Source: Nitrosococcus halophilus Nc 4
GTDB lineage: Bacteria; Pseudomonadota; Gammaproteobacteria; Nitrosococcales; Nitrosococcaceae
NCBI RefSeq assembly: GCF_000024725.1
Contig: NC_013960.1
Span: forward strand, 3,458,001 to 3,522,000
Length of the DNA: 64,000 nucleotides
Reading direction: 5' to 3'
Shown here in pieces: positions 1 through 8,740 of this stretch. A program made the position numbers and the translations under genes. The notes below the pieces were generated by a model, which was not told the origin of the DNA, did not search any database, and saw nothing but the letters and a program-made list of their open reading frames with translations. Numbering within the stretch: the stretch's first letter is position 1; each line of letters opens with the position of its first letter.

Positions 1-739
1 ATCGATCGCAGGCTTCTCTTAGTAGAGACAAATAAACCGGATCGTACATCCGCATATTGCCGGCACATTGAACCAGCGGCTCCACAATAACGGCGCAGGT
101 CTCCTCAGCATAGCGCTCTAGCGCCCTTTCCATATGAACAAACTGGCGCCGACAATAATCGGCTTCGCTCTCCCCTTTCTCCCGGGAAAAACAATCCGGG
201 GAGGGCACCGTAATCACATCCATCAAAAGGGGGCAATAGGTCTCTTTATACAAGGCCACATCCCCTACCGCCAAGGCGCCAAGGGTTTCGCCATGGTAAC
301 TATTGGTAAGAGAAATAAAGCGGGTTTTGCGGGGCTTTCCAACATTACGCCAGTAATGGAAACTCATCTTAAGCGCCACTTCTATCGCCGAGGAACCATT
401 ATCAGCGTAAAAACAACGACTCAATCCCGGCGGAGTAATCTCCACCAATTGCTCGGAGAGGCGAATCACCGCCTCGTGGGAAAACCCGGCCAAAAGCACA
501 TGCTCAATTTCATTCAACTGCTTTCCAATCGCCGCGTTGATCCGAGGATTGGCATGGCCAAAGAGGTTCACCCACCAAGAGCTGATAGCATCCAGGTAAC
601 GCCGTCCTTCGAAATCCTCCAACCATATCCCCTCCCCCCGGCGAATGGGGATAAGAGGCAACTGCTCATGGTCTTTCATTTGGGTGCAGGGATGCCAAAC
701 CACCCCCAGATCCCGCTGGGTCCATTGTTGATTATTCAT
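1..739 (-). CDS. bioA: adenosylmethionine-8-amino-7-oxononanoate aminotransferase (5' part, runs off the window)
   Basis: This is the N-terminal ~246 residues of a class III PLP aminotransferase that makes 7,8-diaminopelargonate in biotin synthesis, using SAM as amino donor. The reading frame is open from an ATG at 739 to the window edge. Visible landmarks are the BioA hallmark WHPCTQM near the N-terminus, the substrate-site SSWWVNLFGHANP, FYADNGSSAIEVALKM for the PLP phosphate, and NSYHGETLGALAVGD. The PLP lysine lies beyond the window. It is divergent from the export operon starting at 920. No strong ribosome site is seen. The cytoplasmic function is well supported by these family motifs. 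Confidence 0.93.
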   Translation of the reverse strand, partial: MNNQQWTQRDLGVVWHPCTQMKDHEQLPLIPIRRGEGIWLEDFEGRRYLDAISSWWVNLFGHANPRINAAIGKQLNEIEHVLLAGFSHEAVIRLSEQLVEITPPGLSRCFYADNGSSAIEVALKMSFHYWRNVGKPRKTRFISLTNSYHGETLGALAVGDVALYKETYCPLLMDVITVPSPDCFSREKGESEADYCRRQFVHMERALERYAEETCAVIVEPLVQCAGNMRMYDPVYLSLLREACDR

Positions 740-919
740 ATTGCTCGTTTATCTCTGTCTCTAGTGCAGCCGAAAATTTTAACAGCTTACCGAGGGAGAG
801 CGTGAATGGGCAGTGGAATGACGAAGAAGTCGCTCAATATTGGAGTCGTGGATCTTTGCTCCCACCTGTAGTCCCCCTTAAGCTAAGCACTTCAGGAACT
901 TAATTAATTACACATAACA

Positions 920-2071
920 TTGAGTCGACGTCTGATAGGTTTACTTTTGGTTCTCACCGGGATCAGTTTCCTGGTCTGGTATCTCAACCGGCCAGAGCCA
1001 ATCCCCGTTGCCTTGTCTACTGTTGAGCGGGGATTAGTGGAGGCGACGGTGGTCAATACCCGTGCGGGGACCATCAAGGCTTGCCGGCGGGCCGGGCTCT
1101 CTCCCCCGGCAGGAGGTCAGGTGGATCAGCTTACGGTCAAAGAGGGTGATCAGGTCAAGGCAGGGCAACTCTTGCTAGAATTATGGAATAATGACTTGGA
1201 GGCTGAAGTCCAGCTTGCTGAAAAACAGGCCAAAGCCAGTACCGCCCAAGCCGAAGAAGCCTGTGTCCGAGCCCGGGTGGCGGAAAAAGAAGCTCAACGA
1301 CTGTTGCAACTGCAAAAGCGCTCCCTGATTTCCGAGGAGCTGGTCGATCGGGCCGTAGGCGATGCCCAAGCCCGTCGCGCAGCCTGCCACGCCGCCCAAG
1401 CTCGGGCTGAAGTCAGCGAGGCTCAAATGGCCGTCAACCGCGCCGTCTTAGCCCGAACCCTCTTATATGCCCCTTTTGATGGCATCGTTGCCGAAGTCAA
1501 TGCAGAACTGGGCGCCTTTGTGACTCCTTCCCCTACGGGCGTGCCGACCCTCCCCGCCATTGATCTTATCGACCGCTCCTGTCTCTATGTCAGTGCCCCC
1601 ATTGACGAAGTCGATGCCCCCACTATCCGCCCCGGAATGCCCACCCGCATTACCCTGGATGCCTTCCGAGACCGAGTCTTTCCAGGGGTGGTGCGGCGAG
1701 TGGCCCCCTATGTACTGGATATAGAGAAACAGGCCCGCACGGTGGATGTGGAAGCAGAATTTAGCCGCCCCCAGGATACCGAACGGCTACTTCCCGGCTA
1801 TAGCGCTGATGTGGAGGTGATTTTAGAGCGCCACGAGGATGTACTCCGGGTCCCCACCCACGCCCTGCGGGTAGGACATCGGGTTTTGCTTTATCAACCG
1901 GAGACCGGCCGCTTGGAAGAGCGGCAAATCGAGCCTGGCCTTGCCAACTGGGAATTTACGGAAATCCAATCCGGCCTCAAGGCGGGGGATTCCATTGTCC
2001 TATCCATTGATCGAGAAGGCATCGAACCTGGCGCCCTAGTCCGTCCGGAAGAAAAAAATTCTCTCCCATGA
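920..2071 (+). CDS. periplasmic adaptor (HlyD/MacA family) of an ABC export system
   Basis: A 383-residue membrane-fusion protein expected to link an inner-membrane ABC transporter to an outer-membrane channel. It has one N-terminal membrane anchor (about residues 6-24), a lipoyl-like half (GGQVDQLTVKEGDQVKAGQLLLEL), an Ala/Glu-rich coiled-coil hairpin (about 95-175), the second lipoyl half (LYAPFDGIVAEVNAELGAFV) and a C-terminal beta-barrel region. The chosen start is a TTG because it lies just before the hydrophobic anchor; no clear ribosome site precedes it, so the start is uncertain. It overlaps the following ATPase gene by 4 bp (ATGA), so the four genes to 5145 form one operon. Substrate unknown. 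Confidence 0.88.
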   Translation: MSRRLIGLLLVLTGISFLVWYLNRPEPIPVALSTVERGLVEATVVNTRAGTIKACRRAGLSPPAGGQVDQLTVKEGDQVKAGQLLLELWNNDLEAEVQLAEKQAKASTAQAEEACVRARVAEKEAQRLLQLQKRSLISEELVDRAVGDAQARRAACHAAQARAEVSEAQMAVNRAVLARTLLYAPFDGIVAEVNAELGAFVTPSPTGVPTLPAIDLIDRSCLYVSAPIDEVDAPTIRPGMPTRITLDAFRDRVFPGVVRRVAPYVLDIEKQARTVDVEAEFSRPQDTERLLPGYSADVEVILERHEDVLRVPTHALRVGHRVLLYQPETGRLEERQIEPGLANWEFTEIQSGLKAGDSIVLSIDREGIEPGALVRPEEKNSLP

Positions 2072-2742
2072 TTGTCCTTGAGCACCTGAGCCGACGCTTT
2101 GAGGTAGGGGGACAGGAGATCAAGGCCCTAGATGAGGTTTCGTTATCCATTGATGGAGGCGATTATGTTTCCGTAATGGGGCCTTCTGGATCGGGAAAAT
2201 CCACCCTGCTCCATATTATCGGTTTGTTGGATAGGCCCAGCAGTGGACGCTATTTGCTAGAGGGGGAGGATGTCACCACCCTCAACGACAATACCCTATC
2301 CCGGCTCCGGCGGGAGAAAATGGGTTTTGTCTTTCAATTTTTCCACTTGGTCCCGCGCTTAACTGCCGCCGAGAATGTGGAACTTCCCCTGATTCTCGCC
2401 GGGATACCGCCTAGGGAGCGGCGAGAGCGAGTCCAACATCTTCTTGATGAACTAGGGCTAGGAAAGCGGGCCCAACATCGCCCCAGCGAGCTTTCTGGCG
2501 GGCAACGCCAACGGGTCGCTATCGCCCGAGCGACGGTGATGGAACCAGCCGTGATCCTGGCGGATGAACCCACTGGCAACCTGGATCGAACTTCTGGTTA
2601 TGAAGTACTCGATATCCTGGAGGCCCTCAATGCCAGGGGTATGGGCCTTATCGTGGTGACCCATGACCCAGAGATTGGCAAACGTAGCCGACGCCATATT
2701 CACATGGTGGACGGCCGCATAGGCCTAGAAGAATCTTCATGA
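2068..2742 (+). CDS. ABC transporter ATP-binding protein, MacB/LolD type
   Basis: A 224-residue ATPase of the MacB/LolD/FtsE group that powers mechanotransmission-type export in the inner membrane. Walker [10 protein letters not shown] sits at residues 38-46, the signature [14 protein letters not shown] near 142-155, and Walker [13 protein letters not shown] just after it. The Q-loop reads [17 protein letters not shown], typical of this subgroup. The start codon overlaps the adaptor stop and its own stop overlaps the next permease start (ATGA both times), indicating translational coupling. Whether the complex exports a lipid, a peptide or a drug cannot be told from sequence. Confidence 0.93.
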   Translation: MIVLEHLSRRFEVGGQEIKALDEVSLSIDGGDYVSVMGPSGSGKSTLLHIIGLLDRPSSGRYLLEGEDVTTLNDNTLSRLRREKMGFVFQFFHLVPRLTAAENVELPLILAGIPPRERRERVQHLLDELGLGKRAQHRPSELSGGQRQRVAIARATVMEPAVILADEPTGNLDRTSGYEVLDILEALNARGMGLIVVTHDPEIGKRSRRHIHMVDGRIGLEESS

Positions 2743-3944
2743 GCTTCCGGGATGTACTGTGGTTTGCGGCGGCTGCTCTCCGGGGCCATCGTCTGCGCAC
2801 CGGCCTCATGCTCCTGGCCATGGCCATTGGAGTGGCGAGCGTGGTGGTACTCACGGCCCTGGGAGAGGGCGCACGGAACTATGTGGAAGGGCGTTTTACT
2901 AGTTTGGGCACCCATCTACTCATCGTCCTGCCCGGGCGTTCTGAGACCAAAGGAGGACCGCCCCCACTGTTAGGCGAAACCCCCCGGGATCTGACCCTGG
3001 ATGACGCCCTGGCGCTCCATCGCAGTCCGGCTGTCGACAAAGTGGCGCCCTTGGTCCTGGGCAATGCGCCGGTGGCTTGGAAACAGCGGGATCGGGATGC
3101 CCTGGTGCTAGGGTCTACTGCTGATTTGCTACCGGTACGACATCTCACCTTGGCTCAAGGACAATTCCTCCCTGAGACGGATCCACGGCGATCGCCGCCG
3201 GTCTGTGTGCTGGGGGCAAAACTCCGCCATGAGCTGTTCGGCCCCAGCCCGGCCCTAGGGGAATGGGTCCGCCTCAGCGAATACCGTTTTCGCGTTATCG
3301 GCGTGCTTGCCGAGCAAGGACGCTCTATTGGGGTAGACTTAGACGAAGTGGTGATCATCCCCGTGGCCAGCGCCCAGCGGGTATTCGATGCCCCTTCCCT
3401 GTTTCGGATTCTGGTCTCCGCCTCCTCCAGGGAGATGCTCGCCCGTACCAAACAGGATATTCTGGACATCATCCGCAGCCGCCATGAGGGGGAAGACGAT
3501 ATCACCGTCATTACCCAGGATGCCGTACTGGCGACTTTCGATCGGATTCTCCAGGCCCTGACCCTCGTGGTGGCCGGGATCGCGGCCATCAGCCTCATCG
3601 TCGCCGGTATTCTCATCATGAATGTGATGCTGGTGGCCGTCACCCAACGGACGACGGAAATTGGCCTACTTAAAGCCCTGGGAGCCTCATCACACACCGT
3701 GTTGACCTTGTTTCTGACGGAAGCGGGCCTACTCTCCTTATTCGGCGCTTGCCTAGGCCTGGCTGTGGGTCAAGGTACAAGTTGGCTCTTTCGACAGCTC
3801 GTGCCAGAATTTCCCGTACAGGCCCCCCTTTGGGCCATCGCCAGTGCCCTGGGAATCGCCCTCGTCACCAGCATACTATTTGCCCTGTTGCCCGCCCGCC
3901 GGGCGGCCCAATTGGACCCGGTCCAGGCATTAAGCCAGCACTAA
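2739..3944 (+). CDS. FtsX/MacB-type ABC permease, first copy
   Basis: A 401-residue permease with the MacB_PCD plus FtsX layout: one N-terminal membrane helix (LRTGLMLLAMAIGVASVVVL), a large periplasmic domain (about 45-265) and three C-terminal helices ending in LLPARRAAQLDPVQAL, the usual FtsX-family tail. It overlaps the ATPase by 4 bp and is followed after 4 bp by a second, related permease. Two separate half-permeases suggest a heteromeric transporter rather than the MacB homodimer, in which ATPase and permease are fused. Substrate unknown. Confidence 0.9.
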   Translation: MSFRDVLWFAAAALRGHRLRTGLMLLAMAIGVASVVVLTALGEGARNYVEGRFTSLGTHLLIVLPGRSETKGGPPPLLGETPRDLTLDDALALHRSPAVDKVAPLVLGNAPVAWKQRDRDALVLGSTADLLPVRHLTLAQGQFLPETDPRRSPPVCVLGAKLRHELFGPSPALGEWVRLSEYRFRVIGVLAEQGRSIGVDLDEVVIIPVASAQRVFDAPSLFRILVSASSREMLARTKQDILDIIRSRHEGEDDITVITQDAVLATFDRILQALTLVVAGIAAISLIVAGILIMNVMLVAVTQRTTEIGLLKALGASSHTVLTLFLTEAGLLSLFGACLGLAVGQGTSWLFRQLVPEFPVQAPLWAIASALGIALVTSILFALLPARRAAQLDPVQALSQH

Positions 3945-3948
3945 CACC

Positions 3949-5145
3949 ATGAGACCGTTAGACTTTCTGAGCCTGACTACTCGCGCCCTAATTACCCGCC
4001 CCCTGCGAAGTGTGCTCACCCTCATGGGAATTGCCGTCGGCATTGCCACCGTGGTGTTGCTCACTTCCATAGGCGAAGGTATCCATCAGTTCGTGGTAGC
4101 AGAGTTTACTCAATTTGGAACCCATATTATTGCCATTAATCCCGGCCGCACCACCACCACCGGGATTCCAGGGATCGCCCATACAGTACGGCCACTCACC
4201 CTGGCGGATGCCGAAGCCCTGCGTCGGCTGCCGCAGGTACTGAGTGTCACCCCCATAGTGCAAGGCAACGCGGAAGTAGAAGCGAGGGGGAAATCCCGCC
4301 GTACCAACATCTATGGGGTAGGCGCCGAATTTCCTGAAGCGCTACAGTTTGAGGTGGCTTTGGGACGCTTCCTGCCCTCAGATGAAGCCCAAGCAGCCCG
4401 CGCCTTTGCCGTCCTAGGCAGCCGCCTACGGCAGGAATTGTTCGGGGATACCAATCCCCTAGGACAACGGATCCGGGTGGGCGGAGACCGATACCGGGTG
4501 CTAGGAGTCATGGAGTCCAAGGGGCAAGTGCTCGGCTTTGATATCGATGACGCCGTTTATCTACCGGCGGCCAAGGCGCTGGAGCTGTTCAATCGGGAAA
4601 GCCTGATGGAAGTGGATGTCCGCTATGCCGAAGACGCCGTTGAAGAGCAGATAGTGAAAAGTATCCACAATCTTCTCCTGGCTCGCCATGGCTTGGAGGA
4701 TTTTACCATCACTACCCAACAACAGATGCTGGATATTTTGGGTTCGGTATTGGACATGCTCACTTGGGCGGTCGGGGCCCTGGGAGGAATCTCACTGCTA
4801 GTCGGCGGAATCGGTATTGTCACGATCATGACCATTGCCGTCAGCGAACGCACCCATGAAATCGGGCTGCTACGGGCCTTGGGCGCTGAACGTCGGCAGA
4901 TCCTGGCTTTATTCTTGGGTGAGGCCTTGGTACTGGCTATTGTGGGGGGACTCGCCGGGCTCTTGTTTGGAATCGGAATGATTCAGCTGCTTGCATTCTT
5001 GCTACCGGCGCTGCCGACCCATACCGCCTGGAACTATGTGGGGCTAGCGGAACTTCTTGCTGCCGGAATCGGCCTAGCCGCCGGCGTATTTCCCGCCCGC
5101 CGGGCAGCCCATCTGGACCCCCTTGAATGTTTGCGGGCAGAATAG
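3949..5145 (+). CDS. FtsX/MacB-type ABC permease, second copy
   Basis: A 398-residue permease with the same architecture as the gene before it: N-terminal helix (LRSVLTLMGIAVGIATVVLL), periplasmic domain, then three membrane helices with GGIGIVTIMTIAVSERTHEIGLLRALGA, a conserved FtsX-domain segment, and the tail FPARRAAHLDPLECL. The two permeases are clearly homologous but diverged, consistent with an old duplication and a heterodimeric transmembrane channel. It is the last gene of the operon; a hairpin at 5368-5403 may end transcription. Confidence 0.9.
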   Translation: MRPLDFLSLTTRALITRPLRSVLTLMGIAVGIATVVLLTSIGEGIHQFVVAEFTQFGTHIIAINPGRTTTTGIPGIAHTVRPLTLADAEALRRLPQVLSVTPIVQGNAEVEARGKSRRTNIYGVGAEFPEALQFEVALGRFLPSDEAQAARAFAVLGSRLRQELFGDTNPLGQRIRVGGDRYRVLGVMESKGQVLGFDIDDAVYLPAAKALELFNRESLMEVDVRYAEDAVEEQIVKSIHNLLLARHGLEDFTITTQQQMLDILGSVLDMLTWAVGALGGISLLVGGIGIVTIMTIAVSERTHEIGLLRALGAERRQILALFLGEALVLAIVGGLAGLLFGIGMIQLLAFLLPALPTHTAWNYVGLAELLAAGIGLAAGVFPARRAAHLDPLECLRAE

Positions 5146-5459
5146 GGGCTGCAAAAATACTGGATGATATTGCCGCCTATGATCAAGCCGTTGTCGCTGT
5201 CGAAGAAGAAATCCCCCGCGGTGTGGTAAAAGGGTAGAAAACCTGACTAAAATTTGACAAACCTACTGTAAGCTTACTCATCAGTAACCCGTTGAGAAAA
5301 CCGGGTTGAACCAATCTTTACTTGCCATGCTTGAAAAAAATAGCGGAAAGGGATGACTTGAGAAAGCCGGTCGCTACCCCCGGCTATCGGCGGATAGCGA
5401 CCGTCTTATTTAGAATTTAGGCTTCAGATCCTAACTAAACAGCTAAATTTGAAATAAGG
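5146..5459. other. intergenic stretch with a hairpin and a possible gene fragment
   Basis: About 310 bp after the permease operon. A short open stretch at 5148-5237 (+) reads like the C-terminal tail of a protein (AAKILDDIAAYDQ then an acidic run and a stop) but has no start or recognisable family. At 5368-5376 and 5395-5403 the arms CGGTCGCTA/TAGCGACCG form a 9-bp perfect stem followed by TCTTATTTA, a plausible terminator for either flanking gene. No other signal is seen. Confidence 0.4.
5368..5412 (+). terminator. candidate terminator hairpin after the export operon
   Basis: Perfect 9-bp stem (CGGTCGCTA at 5368-5376 with TAGCGACCG at 5395-5403), 18-nt loop, followed by a T-rich tail TCTTATTTA. 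The tail is imperfect and the site lies over 200 bp past the last permease stop, so it is only a candidate. Confidence 0.4.
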
Positions 5460-5651
5460 CTAGCTGCAGCTATACGCCTTACTTTGCTGCAGTTGCTGGC
5501 CAATTAGTTCGCGCATACGGTTTTGGATTTGCAAGAAAACTCCAAAAATCGCCAGAATAAACCAAGCAAAGAAGACAAAGCCCCACTGCAACGGCGCCAC
5601 AAACAACTCTTCCATGAACCAGAAGGTGTGACCCCATTCATTCAACCCCAT
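5460..5651 (-). CDS. small single-pass membrane protein, function unknown
   Basis: A 63-residue product with one strongly hydrophobic segment (LQWGFVFFAWFILAIFGVFL, about residues 21-40) followed by a basic/amphipathic tail. I do not recognise a family. A shorter start at the internal Met (MEELFVAP) would still keep the helix. No convincing ribosome site is visible for either start, so the assignment rests on the membrane-helix composition and on its place downstream of rnk on the same strand. Confidence 0.45.
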   Translation of the reverse strand: MGLNEWGHTFWFMEELFVAPLQWGFVFFAWFILAIFGVFLQIQNRMRELIGQQLQQSKAYSCS

Positions 5652-5746
5652 TGGACTACAACTCTACTGTTTGCAAACATCATCACAACCCCGATTCGAT
5701 TGATCAAATGCGATTTATGGAATGGATCCGCCTGCCTTTCCCGCTG

Positions 5747-5833
5747 CTAGGCTGATCCTCGCCTCTGGCCCCTTTGCGCTAAAGCGATTTTGAAGAGGGC
5801 CTCAGCTTCCGCGGTAGAAGTATGGTCATGCAA
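5747..5833 (-). CDS. possible 28-residue peptide with a near-perfect ribosome site
   Basis: A very short frame begins at a TTG (5833-5831) seven bases after GGAGGAGGTGA (complement of 5840-5850), one of the strongest Shine-Dalgarno matches in the window. The product would be a 28-residue charged peptide (MHDHTSTAEAEALFKIALAQ then RGQRRGSA). It lies 55 bp downstream of rnk on the same strand. An ATG at 5829 in another frame would give only 16 residues. It may be a small protein or a translated leader; no family is recognised. Confidence 0.27.
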   Translation of the reverse strand: MHDHTSTAEAEALFKIALAQRGQRRGSA

Positions 5834-5888
5834 TTTTAATCACCTCCTCCAATTTCTTTTTATGAAGCAGCTATTCTTTTCCTCGGCA

Positions 5889-6278
5889 TTAGCTTGCTTT
5901 GGCTAGGTGGCTATAGGGGGGTTGGAATAAAATCCGTTCCACACGGAGAGAACGCACCTCGCCCGAAGGGAATACCCAATCGGTTGCCTGGCCGACCGAG
6001 AGGCCGAGGAGAGCGGATCCAATAGGGGCCAAGACCGAAATTTTCCCCGTGTCGCTATTGGCCTCTTTGGGGTATACCAGCTCCACTTCCCGACGTATTC
6101 CTGTTTTCCCATCAAGGTAGATAACACGGGAGTGCATGGTAACAATATTGCTTGAAATATGTCCCACTGGAACGACAATAGCATAGTCAATCTTATGCGC
6201 AAGCATGGTCTCTAGCGGGAGCTTTCGAATCCGGTGAGCATCGAGATCAGTAAGTATAAAATTTTCTTTATTAAGCAT
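5889..6278 (-). CDS. rnk: regulator of nucleoside diphosphate kinase (Rnk, GreA/GreB C-terminal family)
   Basis: A 129-residue protein of the Rnk group, relatives of the GreA/GreB C-terminal domain that bind RNA polymerase. It contains VTMHSRVIYLD, ELVYPKEA and ISVLAPIGSALLGLSVGQ, matching the conserved core of E. coli Rnk (136 aa). The N-terminal coiled-coil is short, as in Rnk rather than GreA. The ATG at 6278 has a good ribosome site (GGAGG about 5 bp upstream). It is transcribed away from the SDR gene at 6662. Confidence 0.88.
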   Translation of the reverse strand: MLNKENFILTDLDAHRIRKLPLETMLAHKIDYAIVVPVGHISSNIVTMHSRVIYLDGKTGIRREVELVYPKEANSDTGKISVLAPIGSALLGLSVGQATDWVFPSGEVRSLRVERILFQPPYSHLAKAS

Positions 6279-6661
6279 TTTTCCTCCATTACAGCATAGG
6301 TATAGCCGCTGTTACGGATAGATGCTAGCAATACAGCCCCCGGGAGATAAGTACTTATAGAGCAACAATATTGTTGCCTATTAATCTACAATTGATTTCG
6401 CTATAGCGGGCAAGTACTTATGGAGTCAAAGGGAATGTTGCCCTAGGATTGTCCTATAAGTATCTCAGCAAAAATCTTGGGGAAAATGGGATTGGTTTGG
6501 CATCCCCTTGAACCCGATACCTCTTCCTTTCGCCGGCGTGGGGAACAATCTGGATGATGCCATCCACGATTCCCCTTGAGATATTCTTCGGAAAGAAGGT
6601 ACGTTACACTAAACTCCATTTGAGGGTTGTACGTTAAATTTTGATCTGGGAGGCACTCTAT
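6279..6661. other. divergent intergenic region with small palindromes and repeats
   Basis: About 380 bp between the divergent rnk and SDR genes. It holds a perfect 16-bp palindrome GCAACAATATTGTTGC (6362-6377), two copies of AAGTACTTAT(A/G)GAG (about 6349 and 6412), and two GTACGTTA copies 30 bp apart (6599-6606, 6629-6636) just ahead of the SDR start. These are plausible operator or promoter elements, but no regulator can be assigned. No gene is seen. Confidence 0.4.
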
Positions 6662-7360
6662 ATGCCAAGTTTACTGATTACCGGCGCTAACCGAGGGATT
6701 GGGCTAGAATTCGCCAAACAATACGCCAAAGCGGGTTGGCGCGTACTCGCTTGCTGCCGCCACCCCGATAAAGCGGAAGCACTAGAACAGCTAGCATCCC
6801 AGCATGAGGGCTTGTTAAATCTGCACGCCCTGGATGTGGCTAACTTTGATCAAATTGACAGCCTAGCCGCTGATCTTGCCGATGAAAAAATCGACTTGTT
6901 AGTGAATAACGCAGCTATCTACCCCGATACTGACCAACGCGGTTTCGGCAGCACTGATTACCAGGCATGGATGCACGCCTTTTGCGTAAACAGCATGGCC
7001 CCCTTGAAAATGGCAGAAGCCTTCGTCAATCAAATTGCATCCAGCCAGCAAAAAAAGATTGTTTGTATCACCAGCAAGATGGGCAGCATCGCCGATAATA
7101 CCCGTGGTGGCTGCTATCTTTACCGATCCAGCAAAGCCGCCCTGAACATGGTGGTAAAAAGCCTTTCCGTTGATTTGGCACCCCAGGGCATCATTGCAGC
7201 GTCGTTGCATCCAGGCTGGGTAAAAACCGATATGGGGGGTCCTCATGCATTGATTACGACGCAAGAAAGCGTGGCGGGCATGCGCCAAGTGATTGAGCAA
7301 CTTACCCCCGCCCAGAGTGGAAAATTTTACGCTTATGATGGTCAAGAAATTCCTTGGTAA
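6662..7360 (+). CDS. short-chain dehydrogenase/reductase, C-factor-like
   Basis: A 232-residue SDR oxidoreductase. The cofactor motif TGANRGIG is at residues 7-14, NNAA follows in the middle, and the catalytic YRSSK (Tyr-x-x-x-Lys) lies near residue 152, then HPGWVKTDMGG. The ATG at 6662 is preferred over the upstream TTG at 6641 because GGGAGG (6648-6653) is ideally spaced. The HPGWVKTDMGG motif is typical of the CsgA/C-factor and carbonyl-reductase-like subgroup. It stands alone; substrate unknown. Confidence 0.88.
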   Translation: MPSLLITGANRGIGLEFAKQYAKAGWRVLACCRHPDKAEALEQLASQHEGLLNLHALDVANFDQIDSLAADLADEKIDLLVNNAAIYPDTDQRGFGSTDYQAWMHAFCVNSMAPLKMAEAFVNQIASSQQKKIVCITSKMGSIADNTRGGCYLYRSSKAALNMVVKSLSVDLAPQGIIAASLHPGWVKTDMGGPHALITTQESVAGMRQVIEQLTPAQSGKFYAYDGQEIPW

Positions 7361-7438
7361 GGGCTCAGAACACTGGAGCTGGGCAGTGGCTTCATGCAGG
7401 CGCTGCCGTTTCTTTTCATAGCCGCTTCTCGTCATCCT

Positions 7439-7921
7439 TCATAATCGGCCTATTTCTTGAAGCGCTTGCCGCAATGCTTCCCGGTCCATCTCCTCAACAG
7501 GCAAATCAACCAGGGCCTGCACGCGGGTTTCCAGCTGATTGCAAATGCGAGTAAATTCTGCCTGGGTTTCCTCTTCCGAGCCTTGGAATTTGGCGGGATC
7601 GGACACCCCCCAATGGGCTTTTAAGGGCTCACCCGGAAAAGCCGGGCACGATTCACCCGCCGCCGCATCGCAGACGGTGATGACGATATCCATCGGCTGA
7701 TGGGTAAATTCATCCCATGGCTTGCTACGATAACCTGCCACCCCTATCCCCTTTGCTTGCAGCGTCGCCAGACTCACAGGATGCACTTCCCCTGTGGGAA
7801 AGCTCCCGGCGCTATAGGATCGAAAGCGTTGGCCGCCGTAATGGGAAAACAAGGCTTCGGCCATAATGCTACGGCAGGAATTCCCTGTGCAAAGAAACAG
7901 CACGGAGACGGGGGTAACCAT
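7439..7921 (-). CDS. arsC: arsenate reductase, LMW-phosphatase (thioredoxin-type) family
   Basis: A ~160-residue arsenate reductase of the low-molecular-weight phosphatase fold. The catalytic P-loop CTGNSCRS (Cys-x5-Arg) is at about residues 11-18, followed by SAGSFPTGEVHP and a VCDAAAGESCP segment carrying the additional redox cysteines that pass electrons to thioredoxin. The start at 7921 (MVTPVSVLFLC) is chosen because it overlaps the arsI stop by one base (TAATG). It is the last gene of the arsR-arsI-arsC operon. Confidence 0.92.
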   Translation of the reverse strand: MVTPVSVLFLCTGNSCRSIMAEALFSHYGGQRFRSYSAGSFPTGEVHPVSLATLQAKGIGVAGYRSKPWDEFTHQPMDIVITVCDAAAGESCPAFPGEPLKAHWGVSDPAKFQGSEEETQAEFTRICNQLETRVQALVDLPVEEMDREALRQALQEIGRL

Positions 7922-8373
7922 TAACAGCACCCGCTGTTAACAGGGGTTTCGATGCTCGCCATTTCAGGGGCGCAACAGGCAGTGGCGTTGAGTCCTGCCT
8001 CATTGAAAAACGCGGCTTCCGCCATGGTTTGGTACGCTTCCCAAGCAATACCGCTAGGGTCTTTCACCCAGGTTTTGTCTGATTTGGCATAGCAGCAAGT
8101 GGTTTCGCCTTCGGCAAAGGTGTGCAGATCAGCCTTTTTAAGACGCTCACGCACTTCTTCCAGTTCGCCCCCTTCCTCTACCTGAATGCCCAGGTGGTCG
8201 ATACCTGCTTTTGCGCCACGGGCAGAAATAGCAAAGTTAACCTTGGGATCGTCCAGCATCCATTTGGCGTAGTCACGCTTTTGCTTTGCAGGTTCACACC
8301 CAAACAAAGCCGAATAGAAACGTATGGATTGGGACAGATCGTCAACCGAGACATGGATATGTAGCCGTTTCAT
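7921..8373 (-). CDS. arsI: ArsI-type C-As lyase / CadI family (VOC fold) metal-resistance enzyme
   Basis: A 150-residue vicinal-oxygen-chelate protein. In characterised ArsI enzymes a non-heme Fe site (His, His, Glu) splits methyl groups from trivalent organoarsenicals and a vicinal cysteine pair binds the arsenic. Here a His at 5 or 7, His60 and Glu112 match the metal ligands, and ETTCCYAKSDKTWVKDPSG carries the Cys93-Cys94 pair. The C-terminus has further CC pairs (TACCAPEM, NSGCC). The ATG at 8373 has AAGGAG upstream and overlaps the arsR stop (ATGA). The sequence shows the family; lyase activity on methylarsenite is inferred. Confidence 0.86.
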   Translation of the reverse strand: MKRLHIHVSVDDLSQSIRFYSALFGCEPAKQKRDYAKWMLDDPKVNFAISARGAKAGIDHLGIQVEEGGELEEVRERLKKADLHTFAEGETTCCYAKSDKTWVKDPSGIAWEAYQTMAEAAFFNEAGLNATACCAPEMASIETPVNSGCC

Positions 8374-8732
8374 CCACAACACTCCTTTTCTGTAAAAAAT
8401 TCGATGATTTCTTTTGCGCCCTGGGCATCCACACGGCAGGAAACCGAATCCGCCTGGCAGCAGTTCTCCACCATGAAGCGGATAAGATCGCGGGTGAACT
8501 GAAAATTAGCCGAGTAAATCACACTGCGGCCTTCTTTGCGTGATTGGATAACTCCGGCATTGCTCAGATGCGAAAGATGGAAGGACAGCGTATTATGCGG
8601 CACCTCAAGCCGCTCACTCATTAATCCGGCAGGCAACCCTTTCGGCCCGGCTTCTACGAGCATCTTAAATGCCTTGAGCCGCGTTTCCTGTGCTAATGCA
8701 GCCAATGCTTTAATGGCGGTATTTGTATCCAT
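8370..8732 (-). CDS. arsR: ArsR-family metalloregulator
   Basis: A 120-residue winged-helix repressor. The HTH region reads LEVPHNTLSFHLSHLSNAGVIQSRKEGRSVIYSAN. There is no classic CVC in the recognition helix. Instead cysteines cluster at the C-terminus (Cys91-Cys92, Cys99 and a final CC), the arrangement seen in the Acidithiobacillus-type ArsR that binds As(III) through C-terminal cysteines. It is the first gene of the operon, coupled to arsI by ATGA. An AT-rich inverted repeat just upstream (8741-8760) is the likely operator for autoregulation. Confidence 0.9.
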   Translation of the reverse strand: MDTNTAIKALAALAQETRLKAFKMLVEAGPKGLPAGLMSERLEVPHNTLSFHLSHLSNAGVIQSRKEGRSVIYSANFQFTRDLIRFMVENCCQADSVSCRVDAQGAKEIIEFFTEKECCG

Positions 8733-8740
8733 ATGTCCAG

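Noticed and set aside
134-805. 223-codon plus-strand ORF
   Set aside because: It is the antisense shadow of bioA, whose motifs are clear on the minus strand.
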